A stretch of 64,000 nt of DNA from Paragordius varius (lineage: Eukaryota > Nematomorpha), in NCBI GenBank assembly GCA_964247055.1, contig OZ176056.1, forward strand, positions 7,936,001 to 8,000,000, written 5' to 3'. Shown here in pieces: positions 1-12,468 of this stretch. The translations under genes and the position numbers were made by a program. Below the pieces are notes generated by a model. It was not told the DNA's origin. It ran no database searches and worked only from the letters and a program-made list of their open reading frames with translations. Within the stretch, counting starts at the first letter, position 1; each line of letters opens with the position of its first letter.

Positions 1-572
1 TAACAGAACCGAGCCTATGGAAAGGTTTTAATTGAGTCATTATTAAATATTAGTTATTGAATGGGTTTTTTTAAAAGATTGGACCCAAATTGATTTTTAA
101 TTACTAATAAGTTAAGTTATGAAGTCCAGAAAAAGGATCTTGGGAGAAATTTTTCATCCAATATGTAAACTAAAGTATTACTTTAGTTACTCTATCATGT
201 TATAAGGTTGAGTAAGTTCGACCATTGAAAACGATGATGAAAAGAGAGTATTCATATTTACTGCTGGAGGAAAATATTTGGTATAACATGAAAGGATAAA
301 GTGAAAAACATCGATTTTGCGAAAATCAACAGACTAATAACGCTATATGATAAAATAACCAAACAAAAATTTGGGTACTTTGAACACATAATTCAAGGAT
401 ATTCTTTGGAAAAGATATAAAGTTAAGAAAAGTAAACGGCAAGAGAGGAAGAGGCTCAAGGGGTAATTATTGGATGGAGAAAAATTTATCACTTTCCAAA
501 ATATCCCCACAAAAACCATCTCTAAAAGCCCATGACAGAACCGAGTGGAGGAAGTTTTCCTATAAAATCATT
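1..572 (+). repeat. Left long terminal inverted repeat
   Basis: Inverted match to 3737-4278 over essentially its whole length, with scattered mismatches and small indels. It is non-coding. The divergence between the two arms suggests an old insertion. Confidence 0.8.
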
Positions 573-582
573 AAGTTCCCAA

Positions 583-2015
583 CTAGGGTTGTGCCCATTA
601 GTCAATGTCCTAGGGTCATGACCTAGGTCAATTTTTTTATTTTTTTAATTTTACAATTATTAGGAAAATAAAATCTTATATTATTTATTGTATTATTTTG
701 TTTTAAATATCATATGATACACTATTTTTCTTTACTTCATAAATCATCAGCCTTGTGAAAATTTTTCGATGAAAAAAATCAAGTTACATGCAAGAAATGC
801 AATTACACTATATATTTAAATAATAATGAAGAAACATTTAAAATAAGTTCATGAAATAAATTATATGACAGAAGGTGATGGAAAGCAAGCTAAATATTTA
901 ATTTCCTAAGTTTAGTCTTAAAAATTTCTGTATTCAATAAGAAATTAGCCAGAAACATTCAGCAAAAATTATTTTTACATCCTCAACTCTTAACATATTT
1001 GAAAATAAACATTTTTGGAGTTTCATTCATAGTTTAAACCGAATTATGCTATTTCAAATAGAAAACAAATTTCGGTTTACTAGATTTATGTTATGAAGAT
1101 ATAAAATTAGAATTGATGAAGTATGTAAAAATAATATTTCATTAATTGTCGATTCCTTTACCAATGTTCAGGGATCAAATAATATTTATATTAGCCAAGG
1201 ATCCCAAAAATCATTTTTTAAGTCTATTGACACATCTTATCATAGTAAGGCTGCCAATTATATCTATAACATAATGGAACCAATTATAAAAGATATTGGA
1301 AATTTAAATTTAACGCAATTTTGACCGATAATGCAGCGAACATGAAGGCTGGAATTTAATTAATAAAGAATATCCTAATATTATGGCATGGATGTCAATG
1401 TCATATTATAAATAATTTGATCAAAGAATATTAAACTTAATAAGATTACTGAAATTTTAAATGTAGTGCGCATGATTGTAGATTGCATTAAATCTAATAA
1501 ATCGTATCAAAAACTCCAAAGTATAAAAAAAACTTTGAACCATCCTAAGTTAACGTTATGTTCATGGACAGTGACTCGTTTTTACACGACCAAAACTCTT
1601 AATAGCTTTGTTAATGGAAAGTTAGTATTCAACAAATGACTATCGATCCTCTATGGCGTAACTTTTTGATGCCCAAAGATAATAAACATTATATAAACTT
1701 TCTTCTTGACGTTGAAGATAATTTTTAGCTTTCTGTGGTCGAAATATTAAGCTTTTTTAATTTTTACCGATGCTATAGACTGATACTTCCTTTATAACAA
1801 AATATATGATACATGGAAGAAATGTGAAACTCTGTTTAAGGAAAATACTTTTAGAGATCAGATAGATGAATCTGTATAATATTTTAAGAAGCGTAAAGAG
1901 CAAGCGACAACGGATTTAGTTTTCTTGGCTCATTTGTTATGTCGGAAAAAGATTTGAATAGCGAGGAAACTACAAAAGCACTTGATTCTCTAAAAGGTAT
2001 ATGTGATGACGTGTC
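583..2015 (+). pseudogene. hAT-family transposase remnant (BED finger plus DUF659-like region)
   Basis: Translation in shifting frames gives a BED-finger-like CKKCNYTI segment near 790, then a hAT DUF659-like run at about 1150-1440 (DSFTNVQGSNNIYIS, a SIDTSYHSKAANYI stretch, and TDNAANMKAG read with a frame change). A later stretch near 1900-2010 (DLVFLAHLL ... LNSEETTKALDSLKG) fits the hAT C-terminal half. Many stops and frame changes interrupt it. A sequence near 583, CTAGGGTTGTGCCC, resembles a hAT terminal repeat, so a hAT copy may have inserted just inside the outer inverted repeat. No matching right hAT end was found. Confidence 0.65.
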
Positions 2016-2019
2016 TTAA

Positions 2020-2345
2020 CACCCGTAGTAATCAAGATACAATCGTTTTAGATCAGGCTCCAATCCATCGTCACGCAATTAATCCATTTTTTAGGCGTTT
2101 AACATTTCTACCTCATTACTCTTCCCAATTAAATCCCACCGAAGCCTTTTTTGATTTTTAGAAAAATCAAATTTTTATGTTAAAGCCTTCCACCGAATAC
2201 GAATTACATGAAACCATTGAATATGTTTTAACGCTCAAAAGATTTTAATCCGTGAAAAATTATTACGAGAAGACGTTCAAAATTTTAACAGATGTCGGAC
2301 TCGAGAAGAAAATATTATATAATGACACATATGGCAATATGATGT
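2020..2345 (+). pseudogene. DDE_3 (IS630/Tc1-mariner-type) transposase fragment
   Basis: The translation gives IVLDQAPIHRHAINPFFRR followed by LTFLPHYSSQLNPTEAFFDF. This is the second and third catalytic block of DDE_3 endonucleases: LDNAPIH, then the LPPYSPxLNPIE motif containing the last acidic residue. A stop follows, then a degraded tail. The first catalytic Asp region is not visible. It follows the hAT remnant directly, so it belongs either to the outer element or to another nested insertion. Confidence 0.7.
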
Positions 2346-3736
2346 AACAAATGTGCAATATAAGTTTCATAAATTTAAAATTAACTATTTGTTATTATTA
2401 AAGTCTTTGTGATATTGGCCGAATCTTAGTAAATCAAATTATTCATTGTTAACATTTTAAAACTGCACTTCCTTTCCCAAAAACGTAATAATGGCCATTT
2501 TAATAAATTGAATTGACTTTTATGTTTTTTTGAAAATGAGTTTGATGCTTAGAAAAGGCATTGTATATTTCCCATGCAAGTCATTATCAGGTGTATTCAT
2601 AAGTCTTCACCAGCTTTTTAGTAAAACCCATGCAAAGCAATCAATTATTATACATCGTCTTCTACACATTCGGCTAATCTTTTAATAATATATGATGAAT
2701 GCCGGGCCATAATAACTTATAGACCTATGCGGCAAACCATTCATCCAGCTATTTAACGTCTTGATAATTATTGAAGTGTTAATCTTAAGGATGTGCCCAA
2801 TGATGCTAACTTGTTTTGGTCTGATGGCGCCAAGTCAGGAGTCACCGGTTGTTAAAGAAGTTTCTATCAAAACCATCTTGTCTTCCACTGGTTTTGCTGT
2901 GCGAGACGAAGCATTGAATACAACAAAATCTTTTGCCATATTTTCTGGGCGGGTGGTTTTTCTATCAATTCATGGTTTAGGTATTATATAGAGGTAATGT
3001 TGTGTATTAATAATTTCACGGAATTCAAGAGCTTATAAGCAGAGCATGGTCGGAAGTAATTTGGTTTTATTCTGGTGGAACGGTGTGGCATTATAAAAGT
3101 TACAATTTTTATCTCTGAATTTAATAGAAATAGCCATTAATCATCCGTTTTGATTCATGCAACTATAATTTGTTTACATAAAGGATTTCACAAGTCACTT
3201 CGATCGAATACTTGCATGACCCATTTATCAAACTTGCTAAACCTTTGTTTTTAGACAATTATTGATTGTATTATAAATATTATGCTTCTGCCAATTATTG
3301 TTTTATGAGTCATTATTCAATCGCAAATATAAGCCACGTTTCATATTGTTAATAGGTATCTTTGCTACATGTATAGCCAGCAAACGATGACTTTCTCCAG
3401 TCTATTTCTTCTGGTGGCAATGGGTGCCAGAAATGTTTCTACACGAAAAATTCAACGTGATTACTGAGATAATATACGCTTTTTTGGTTAACTCATTTGT
3501 GTATGTTTTTCAACTAATGTCAGATGAACAAACGGATATGCATCAAATTAATCGTCTGCATAATTTTTTCTGACGTCTTCTCTTATTTGAACCGGCAGTA
3601 GTTTTAGTGTACATCTCGTATCATAAATCCATATAAATTCTGTAAATTATAGGATCTGCACTTTTCCACAAATATTGATTATAATTAGAATGGGATGGTT
3701 GGGAGCTTGTGGTAAATTACCGACCCTCTGCGATTT

Positions 3737-4278
3737 TTTAGGAAAACTTCCTCCACTCGGTTCTGCCATAGGCTTTTAGAGATAGTTTTTGTGGGTATAT
3801 CTTAGAAAAATTTCTAATGAATACGCCTTCATCCTATTCCTCTCTTGCCGTTTACTTTTCCTCATATTATATCATTTTTCAAAGAATATCCTCGAATTAT
3901 ATGACAAAAGCAAATTTTTGTTTGGTTAACACATAGCGTTATTAGTCTTGTTGATTTTCGCAAAATCGATGTTTTTCACTTTATCGTTTTATGTCATAAA
4001 AAATATTTCCTCCAGCAAATATCAAAAGCCTTAATTCTTTTTTCGTCATCGTCAATGGTCCAGCTTAGACAACCATATAACATGATAGAGTAACTAAAGT
4101 TTTTTAATTTACATATTGCATGAAAGATTTCTCCCATAATCTTTTTTCTGGACTTGATAATTTAAGATATTAGTAATTGCAAATCAATTTGGGTCCTACC
4201 TTTTAAAAAAGACCCATTCAACAACTAATATTTGATAATGGTTCATTTATAACTTTTCCATAAGCTCTGTTCTGTTAC
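3737..4278 (-). repeat. Right long terminal inverted repeat
   Basis: Reverse-complement partner of 1-572. It ends TCTGTTCTGTTA at 4278, the complement of the TAACAGAAC start at base 1. Confidence 0.8.
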
Positions 4279-4782
4279 CCTTGAGATACCAGCCTGCTAG
4301 ATATCCTTTAATGTGTTAATATGTTTGCGAAAATAACATTTTAAGAATATAATTATGCTATTTACCTGTTCTAAAAATAATCTCATTTCCCGTTAGCTTT
4401 GCAATAAATTAAATTATGCAAATTGAGGTGTTCTCGTTGACACAATATTACAATTTATAAAAATTGCACTTTATATTTAATTATTGGCCAAAATTGACAC
4501 ATAGTAATATCATAAAATGCCTAAATCCATTTTTTGGTGTTGAAGTTGAGACTAGTCTATTTATATAAGTTATCCCTCCTAAATTATCTTTCAATGAAAT
4601 TTTTTCTTACGATAATTTATTCAAAATTCATTACATGTCCACATGGTATAAAAAGAGTTTGTTTTTTGGATTTTGTCATTTCATATTTCATTTTTGTCTC
4701 ACATAATTCTATTCATTTCATAGTTTAAATTTTACGATGCCAAAAGGATTTAAATTTTATGTGTGTTTTTACTGTTATGCAG

Positions 4783-4942
4783 TATTAGCTTTTGCCAAGC
4801 TCATCATATACGCCAGGAGTCCCCAGAAAGTTTATCTGTAGAAACCACATCAGTTGATTCTGGCGTCATAAAAATATCTCCCAATCAAATACGTTTCAAA
4901 GAGGCTATGGAACACGGGTTAGCACCCCACCCAGATGCATAA
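4783..4942 (+). CDS. Orphan terminal exon candidate, unknown protein
   Basis: A fair 3' splice site (pyrimidine-rich, ending TTATGCAG) precedes an open stretch of 53 codons that starts in phase 2 and ends ...MEHGLAPHPDA-stop at 4942. The composition is less AT-driven than the surroundings, and an AATAAA-like signal follows near 4963. The open frame also runs a little upstream through a hydrophobic segment (LCVFLLLCSISFCQA) that would suit a signal peptide, but a stop lies just before it and no ATG is in frame. It could be the last exon of a gene starting outside the window, or chance. I do not recognise the family. Confidence 0.3.
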
Positions 4943-5331
4943 TCCCAGTCACATTATGATTTGGTTAATAAATATTTTTTTTATATTTTTCTCACACAAT
5001 ATAAATAAATTTTACATTGAATTTCTTAAAAATTATTGCAATAGAAAGAAAAATTAATTTCGCCATGTTAAGTGAGGAAAAGCAATATTTGATTTTAAAT
5101 CACTGTACAAAGAGAGTTTGGTTCTTACTCCTCAAAGTGTCAAAAGTCTATGTCGAGTCATATGAAGTTTTTATTTTAAGATCTTATCTTTGGTGCAAAA
5201 GGTGTCTTATTTGCTTCTTAATGGGACAGGCCCTTCAAGGTAGACCAGTTTTGGAGGTATTAGACATAACAAGTTTTCAACGTTACCTCTTCGTCCGTGA
5301 TAAATAACCGTTAATCCTGTTTTACACTAAA
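4943..5331. other. No gene recognised
   Basis: An open stretch runs from 5017 to 5307 on the plus strand, but it resembles no family and lacks splice context. Base composition is somewhat higher in GC than the flanks, like the repeat pair that follows, so it may belong to the same old repeat. Confidence 0.4.
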
Positions 5332-6060
5332 TCTCAACTTCGGTCAACATAAATGCCGAAAATTGGTAACCAGCCCTGCTTAACTATCTGGGCTCCAACA
5401 TTGCTTCGAGGATGTCATTGTCCCACAATGAATGGCAAGTAGTCTCGTTAGAGTCGAGTCTTGCATGGCTTTAGTTTGCAACAGTATAAAACGGAACATA
5501 CATATAGAGCACAATGTACAATATTAATTATCCGCTTAATATTAACAAATTTAACTGTAAATGTTTATCATCAAATACTAACTCACTTCAAAAGAGTGTA
5601 AAAATAAAAGTTTATATACCTTAATCCAGCAGATATGGGAATTAAGATTTAAAATTAACTACGGCTCTGCCATTAAAACATTCTGTCTATGAGAGCAAAT
5701 TATTCGGCTCAAATAAAATGCCGAAGATTGGTAATCAGTTCTGCTCAAGTATAAGCAGCTCCAATGTCGCCTCATTGGCAATGAATCTCATCAGAGTCGG
5801 ATCTATCATGGTTTGAATTTGTATTGGCGGATTAGAGATTGGATGTGCATGTATGAGGGCAACAAACATATAAACCATAGTAAATTATGTGGTTACCGTT
5901 AATAGGTTAAAACAAAATGGGTTATATATTATATTTATAAACAAAATACTCATTTCCAACAATTGTTTGCAAAGTGTATTTATCAACCTTCCAGTAGATA
6001 TGGGGAATTAAGAATCAAAATAAACTACTACCACCTCGATCAAAGCTATTCTACTCGTTA
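5332..6060. repeat. Diverged tandem pair of a ~365-bp unit
   Basis: The sequence around 5332 (TCGGTCAACATAAATGCCGA, then a GATTGGTAA-like run) recurs near 5697. The later landmark GCAGATATGGGAATTAAGA at about 5625 recurs near 5990, with the same ~365-base offset. Both copies are non-coding and richer in GC than the flanks. A degraded LINE or other interspersed repeat is possible. Confidence 0.55.
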
Positions 6061-9000
6061 GGCAGCCACCCTTCTTTTTAAAGCTTTTGCAGAACCTATA
6101 AGGAAGTTGAGCTGCGACAAAAGAGTTTACTTTCTTGCATGTGTGTCTTTAAAATAATTACGTAAGCATTTTACCGATTAAATAAGATAAAGATTGTTGT
6201 TCGGTGTGTGGACTATCTTCATGAGAAGTATAGTCAGGTGGGACGAACCACGGCACCTTAAACACAAACTGTCAGACAGTCATGCTCCTGTCTAAAACCT
6301 ATACGTTTAAATTGAAATATCAAAGCTAGCCACATTATTAAAAATAGTATTAAAATTATTTATATAATTAACATACAAATATTAGCACTGATTGATGGCT
6401 TATTAAGGAAATCTACATACTAGTGAAAAAATTTGTTAAAACGGTTCATAATCTCTGATGAAAATTCACTTAAAAATGGATAGATAGTTATTAAAATTAA
6501 GTATTATAAGAATTATTCTAAAGTAGTTAAGTGACTCTTGTCATATCGTTTATGAACCATTCTTTTGTATATAATAAAAAAATATATATCTGATTGCGTA
6601 AATTTAAGCATCGATTTCAGTAGTAAAAAACAATTCTAATGATTCATATATAACGATTTGCTCAAATTGCACTTTGTAAGTACTACCTTTAAATTTGAGC
6701 TTACTCCCCAAAACTGGTTATCTACCACATTTTATTTTATAAATTTATAAAAAAAATTATACAGTCATGTATATATATAAATGGATAAATTACGGTCAAT
6801 TTATATCTTAGATAGCCTTTAGCAGAATCCCCTTATTTAATTTTTCGAAATTTCGAAAACATACATAAAAGCGTAAAACTGTGTCGATTTTTTGGTAAAA
6901 TATACAGTTTTGAGGTATCGATACAATATTAAATAGAACTATCATTTCTTTTAAAAAAATAAATGTTTATAAATCATATATCTTTCGATAACTAAAAATT
7001 TTAATATAATGAATGATAATGTAAATAAGGGAGGTTATCAGATTTAAAAGAAATTTACTATTTCTGCCATTGACCAAAATTAATAAATTTTTATCGCCGA
7101 TTTAGGTCAAATATAATTTAATATTAGAAGAAAGCGCATCAATTAATGTTCTTTAATATGTACACCATAAGGATAACCCTTAAAATATCAATGATTTTAC
7201 ATTATTTCAAACGGTCGTTAATTGACTTACCATAATTTAACCTATTTTATTATCATATATTTATTATAAATCTAAATTTTACCCAATATACCATGTTAAA
7301 ATGCAAGTCTTATATGAGATATTGTTTTTTTTTCGCTCCAACCAAAGCGTAAGTAGTGCATAGTTTTTATAAAACTTGAAGATATTCTTTTCGGCATCTC
7401 AGAATTTCAAATAACTCACTTTTGAAAAACACAATTGAAACTAAATCTGAAATATAAAGGAACAAATCTAATCACAAATTCTAAGGCGGTAGAAACGTTT
7501 AGCATCATCGAATTAATAATTGCAATATTTATACGGTTTTTAACATTCAAAATACCACTAAACACATTTCATCCATACTTGGCTAAAATTATTTTTTTTA
7601 TTGAATTTTTAAACTAGCATATATTAATAAATATTTAAAAAATAGGCATTTTTGCGTATTTTTTTATAAAAAGTTATTTCAGAGGGTACAATAGTTTAGA
7701 ATTTATGAATTAAAATATAATTTTGGGTTTTAAAGATTGCTACATTATATTTTATTGATATATTATGGAATGAGGCATTAACTTTTATTCGAAATGTTTA
7801 TTTAGCATAATAAGCGCATTTTGCGATTTGTGACAGAGGGATTCGCACAAAAACGTAATTCTGACTAGGAAGGCCTAAAAACTTCAAACATTATGAGAAT
7901 CCTGATATATTTATATATCTGAATATATTATATACATTTATTTGCCAAGTTTTTGTCTCCATTATATTATTTAATTTGGTGATAGCATAAAATTAATAAA
8001 AACTTTTAATTTGGCTTCCACATAACATAGTGCATACTGGGGCCAAAAAAATATTCTTGAAATATTTATATACTTATAAAAAAAAAGTAACACGATCTTT
8101 TTGGTTTGGGGCCTTACTAGTTATTTTTAAAAAGCTTTTATACGTTTTAGGAATAACTTTAAGTCCGAAAATGGCAAAATTTGCCCATATATAACTAAAA
8201 TATTCAATGAAAGTTAATAAATTTTACAAACCGCAACCCATGGGTAGCATGCCGACATAAAATGCTTTAGGATTCTAAAATTATTCAAACTTAGATATTA
8301 ATATGTAAAATATTTTTTATTCATGAATATTTGGTTATAGTTTTTTTTGGAAATTGTTATAAAAAAATATATATAAAAATTTGGCCCACCTTGTGTCTGT
8401 GCATTTTCTTTTCTTTTTTAAGATTCTTATTGGCGTTTTGCGTTTTAAAATCAAACTTCATATAAAAATTATTATTCTAAAAAATAATCAACACTTACAC
8501 AACTATTTATTTTACTTACCTAGTTTAGATTTTGGGATAGTTTTATATCAACACAATCTAAAATAAACTACAGTTTTAAAAGTATTTTAGAATTTAATTA
8601 TTATGTTCTTATGTATTATATAAAATAGCTTATATTTTTTACATTGTGACTCATAAAGTCTAAAATTGGGACAGCTCCAAAAGACGATTGAAACTAATAC
8701 TGATATTAAAATGATAATATATCAAGTTTTTGCTGGTAAAATGTAACTTGAAAGCTTTACATTTTCTAATCGTAATCATTTATATTCCTGTTACTAAGCG
8801 ATTTTAAAAAATAGGAAAAAATGGCAACAAAAATTTTGAGAGGAAGATTCTTTACTATTACATTTTTAAAAATATTTAACCCTAAAAAGCTAAAGAAAGT
8901 ATATTTTAAAATGCTTTTAAATTTAAGTTTAAAAGCGCTCTGGGATATAAAACTAATTTAAATGGAGTATTAAAAAAAAATGAAACCATTTTGAACACTT

Positions 9001-9204
9001 AATAACATTAAATAGAATTTCCATTGTTTATAATATTTTATACAATATTTATTCCTATTCTCTAAAATAATTCATTAATAAATAACGCATACAAAAGATG
9101 ACATTACCAAGAACAGAAATTATCCGATGATATAATAATGTTTTGTATTATTAAAAAAATTTCGCAACTTGACTAATTTGTAAAGAAACATATAATATGG
9201 AACG
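6061..9204. other. AT-rich intergenic DNA, no gene seen
   Basis: I read both strands and found only short chance frames in AT-rich sequence, with no conserved domain, tRNA-like fold or long repeat. Its distal part may hold the promoter of the ATP13A1 gene, but no core promoter motif stands out. Confidence 0.6.
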
Positions 9205-9350
9205 CACACATACATCATTTACATAAGCCTAAAACTCTTTAGAACAGGGGTGTTCAACACAAGGCCCCTTACATAATATAATTTTAAACACATACATCGT
9301 TTATATAAACCTAAAATTCTTTAGAACACGGGTGTTTAACACTGGCCCCA
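9205..9350. repeat. ~80-bp direct repeat at the edge of a hAT-like element
   Basis: The block with ACATACATCATTTACATAAGCC, then CTTTAGAACAGGGGTGTTCAACAC, is followed ~80 bp later by a close second copy running into the hAT-like end at 9327. It is a local duplication of flank plus element tip. Confidence 0.6.
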
Positions 9351-9545
9351 TGGCCGCACTTAGCCTTTCAAAACATTTCTCCAGCTCGCGAAAATTTTTA
9401 AATACAAAATTTTCAGAAATTCGGGAAAATGTTAAAAATATTTCTTTTAACAGTCTTGTGTCTAAAATCTAACAAATTATTTATGAATCCTAATATATAT
9501 TTATTTAATGCGGCCGGCAAAGCCATTTATGTTGGACACCGCGGT
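9327..9545. mobile_element. Non-autonomous hAT-like element (MITE)
   Basis: The left end CACGGGTGTTTAACACTGG then GCCGCA is mirrored at the right end by TGCGGCCGGCAAAGCC ... GTTGGACACCGCGG. CAGGGGTG-type ends followed by a GGCCGC block are typical of animal hAT elements. There is no transposase inside. The 8-bp target duplication could not be confirmed. Confidence 0.6.
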
Positions 9546-10045
9546 TGTGGAGTCTACGATTGAAGCGGCTCCAAACGATTCGACTAAAGTTGATTTTTAA
9601 ATTCTAATATCAAATTTCTGGTAAAATGCAACTTTAAAGCTATTTACATTTTTCAACCATAATATACATTAATTAACATTTATAAAAGCGATCTAAAAAA
9701 TTACGGAATAAGCAAAAAGGTTTGAAATGCTGGCTGTTTACTTTGTATTTTAGGTTAAAAGTCTAAAAAATTATATTTTTTGATTCAGCCTAATATAAAT
9801 ACCTTTTAAGATATTCAAATAAATTTCCAATCGCTTTTACCCCAAAATATGAAATGTTAAGTATAATACAGTAATTGGTTACACAACCAATTATCCGTAT
9901 TAGAATTGTAATTTAAGGATTATATGGGATGATTTAAAAAATTATCCTTTCTATATTTTTGTATTGTTTGTATATAATTTCAACTTTCACTGTTACAATA
10001 TTTACATCCCTTCACCTTTTACTCGGCTCTCGAAAAATACTCCCC
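9546..10045. other. Region upstream of ATP13A1
   Basis: AT-rich with no further gene. The reading frame of exon 1 is open from about 9938, but the first in-frame ATG is at 10046, so the 5' UTR should lie here. Confidence 0.5.
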
Positions 10046-11306
10046 ATGCCGTCTGCAATAATTCCAAACGATGAAAATATTAAAGATGTTACTTTTTATA
10101 AATATAAATCACCCTTGTTTTATGGATATGTTGGTCCATTTTTACTCATTTACCTTATTTATACCGCAATATGGGCCATGAAATTTGGGATAAAGCAGCA
10201 TTTAGAGCTAGGTTTGATACTTTATGGTTTTTTGGTTGTTTTAAATATCATTACCTTCTTGGCGTGTATATGGTCAGTAAATGTTCGATCAAAGTTGCTA
10301 TGTTTAAAGGTATGTTTTTAAATTTAATAAATTTAGGTGGATCACATATCGAATGCACAATATGTTAAAGTTTTATCTAATGCAAATATACCGAACACTA
10401 TGGTTAAACTTTATCAAAATCAAGTTTACATACCATAATCATTTGCTTAGGATGAGAAATGGTTTGATTTTTATCGCATCAAATATTTATTTAATTCGGA
10501 TAAAAAATATTTTGAACCATTGAGCTATCCCGATAAGTTGCCATATTCCTCATACCTCAATCATAAAGGTATATCAGACGAGCAATCTAAACACCTTGAA
10601 ACATTGTATGGACCAAACAGGTTTTAAATATATAATCATTTTAAAAGTGTATTTTAATTTTCAATAATACTCATTTTGGTTTTATTTACGCACTGTTCTC
10701 CATTTTAAAATTAATGAAAACGTTTGATGGCAAAAAGTTTGATTTAACAAATTTAAATAAGTTTATTTGTTTAAATTTTTTTTAAAAGATTAAAATATAT
10801 ATTGTAATTTTAATAATATCATAAGTTTTTTCTTAAATGCAAATAAAATTTTAAATTTTTCCGAATTCAAATTTATAAGGTATAAAATTTGAACAATATC
10901 AGATTATTCATAATAATAATGATTATTTGTGGTTTCTTATTAAAAATTTTATTTATTATATATTAAAAGTATTTATTTTTATTGTTTTTACAGTTTTTTT
11001 TAGCAATTTTACCAAAATGTACTTAATTTTGCTGAAAATTTATTTATAATTCCCAATACAATATAAATTTTTAAGATTTCAATTATATGTTTATATATTT
11101 ATATAAATTCTAATATAGTTTTTAATAAAAATTTCTTTTTTAAACTTTTTCTCAAAAATTTAAAAATTTTATTTGCCAAAAACAAGATTAAATATTGAAA
11201 TCCCAGAATTTATGGATCTTATGAAGCAAAGAGCTACCTCGCCTTTTTTCGTTTTTCAAGTCATTTGTGTTGCATTGTGGTCACTTTATGATCAATTTTA
11301 TTATAG
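10046..11306 (+). CDS. ATP13A1: ATP13A1 exons 1-4: N-terminal helices and entry to M1
   Basis: Exon 1 encodes [14 protein letters not shown], then two hydrophobic segments ([37 protein letters not shown]) matching the P5A-specific N-terminal membrane region. Exons 2-3 match the cytosolic stretch with VKV ... YRIKYLF (human FVKVV ... FQKIKY). Exon 4 has the conserved [16 protein letters not shown] helix. Introns 1 (10310-10336) and 2 (10424-10450) are only 27 nt each. Both have GT-AG ends and an in-frame stop, so both must be removed. Confidence 0.93.
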
Positions 11307-12430
11307 GTAAATATTTAATTTTTTTTATTGAACATTAAAAAAAATTTTTTGTGGAAAAATTGGATGTATTTATTTTTGAACATATATTAAAATAACTTAT
11401 GGTCAAGATTTAATTATAGGTGTAGGGTAATTGGTTTTAATCTATTTTTTGTGTGTAATTACATTTTTTTCGTTAAAAATTGGATATATAATATATATTT
11501 ATATATTTAAAATCAAAATTTAACTATAGACTTTTGGATAAAAAATAGTATATTTATTTGTTAATTTACTTAAATTTAAATTTGGTTTAATATATACGTT
11601 ACAATGAACATTAAAATTTAATAAAATTACAATAAATAAAATTTCAAAAATAAAAAAAAAATCAATTTTTTTTCCTAATAATTTTTCACTAATGTCTTAA
11701 CCAGAATAGGGGTAGGGGTTCGTTATAAGGCCCCCTTCAAAATACCTGTGAGGAAGTCATGAGAAATTTTAATAATTGTTAAACAAACTTTTACGGAAAT
11801 CTCTGTGGTAATGAATATAATGATAAATAATCTTTTTTTGTCATAAAATTTCCATATCTTTCTGGCAATGAATTAACAAAAAAAATAATATTAAAATAAA
11901 TTGTACCCAATATTTGAATCCCCCCGAAACTAAGCAATATTTCCATAATCATTGTCAGCCCTAGGCAGGCAGGCGTGTGTTAAAGCACTTTTTCTACATG
12001 TCCGGATATAATTTCTTATTGATATAAAAAGGAAAAAAACGAAAAACTCTAAAATGTATATTATAATTTTTTTATTTTTTTACAATTTATTTAAAATTAT
12101 AAAAAATATTTGTATTGTGTTAAGTAGGCATCCTACCCCTTGGTCTGTCTCTATAAATTTTACAACAATGTTTTAAGGCTTTTTTATTATTTTTATGCCT
12201 TTATTTTAAACAACTTAACATTATTATTGTTATTAAAGATTTGAAAAATGAATGCTAAATTTTGCCATTTTTTCAATTAAAAATATATGTTTTTTACCGA
12301 AAATTAAGGATTACTAAAAAACACTTTAAATTTGCAAATTTCTTTACGTTTTATATCAATCTATTTTAGCCTTTGTAATATTTATTGCCCACAAAAAATT
12401 TATTTTATTTTTTTTACAATATTTACTTTT

Positions 12431-12468
<38 letters not shown>

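Larger units (their letters stand above)
1..4278. mobile_element. Composite DNA transposon with ~570-bp terminal inverted repeats
   Basis: The first ~572 bases reappear inverted at 3737-4278. Both ends read TAACAGAAC(C/A)GAGC inward, and the inner borders share GAGTGGAGGAAGTTTTCCT. Between them lie degraded transposase pieces of two families (annotated separately), so this is either one nested composite or an element that captured others. No open transposase frame remains. The left repeat begins at base 1, so the true outer edge and any target-site duplication cannot be seen. The interior right half (2350-3736) is low-coding; its only open frame (2761-2991) matches nothing I recognise. The inverted repeats are certain; the superfamily of the outer element is not. 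Confidence 0.8.

Noticed and set aside
2761-2991. 76-codon open frame in the long-TIR element
   Set aside because: No resemblance to a protein family on either strand, no context, and inside a decayed transposon.
7435-8566. Short open frames in the AT-rich intergenic region
   Set aside because: They consist of Ile, Lys, Leu, Phe and Asn from AT-rich DNA, with no splice or domain support.
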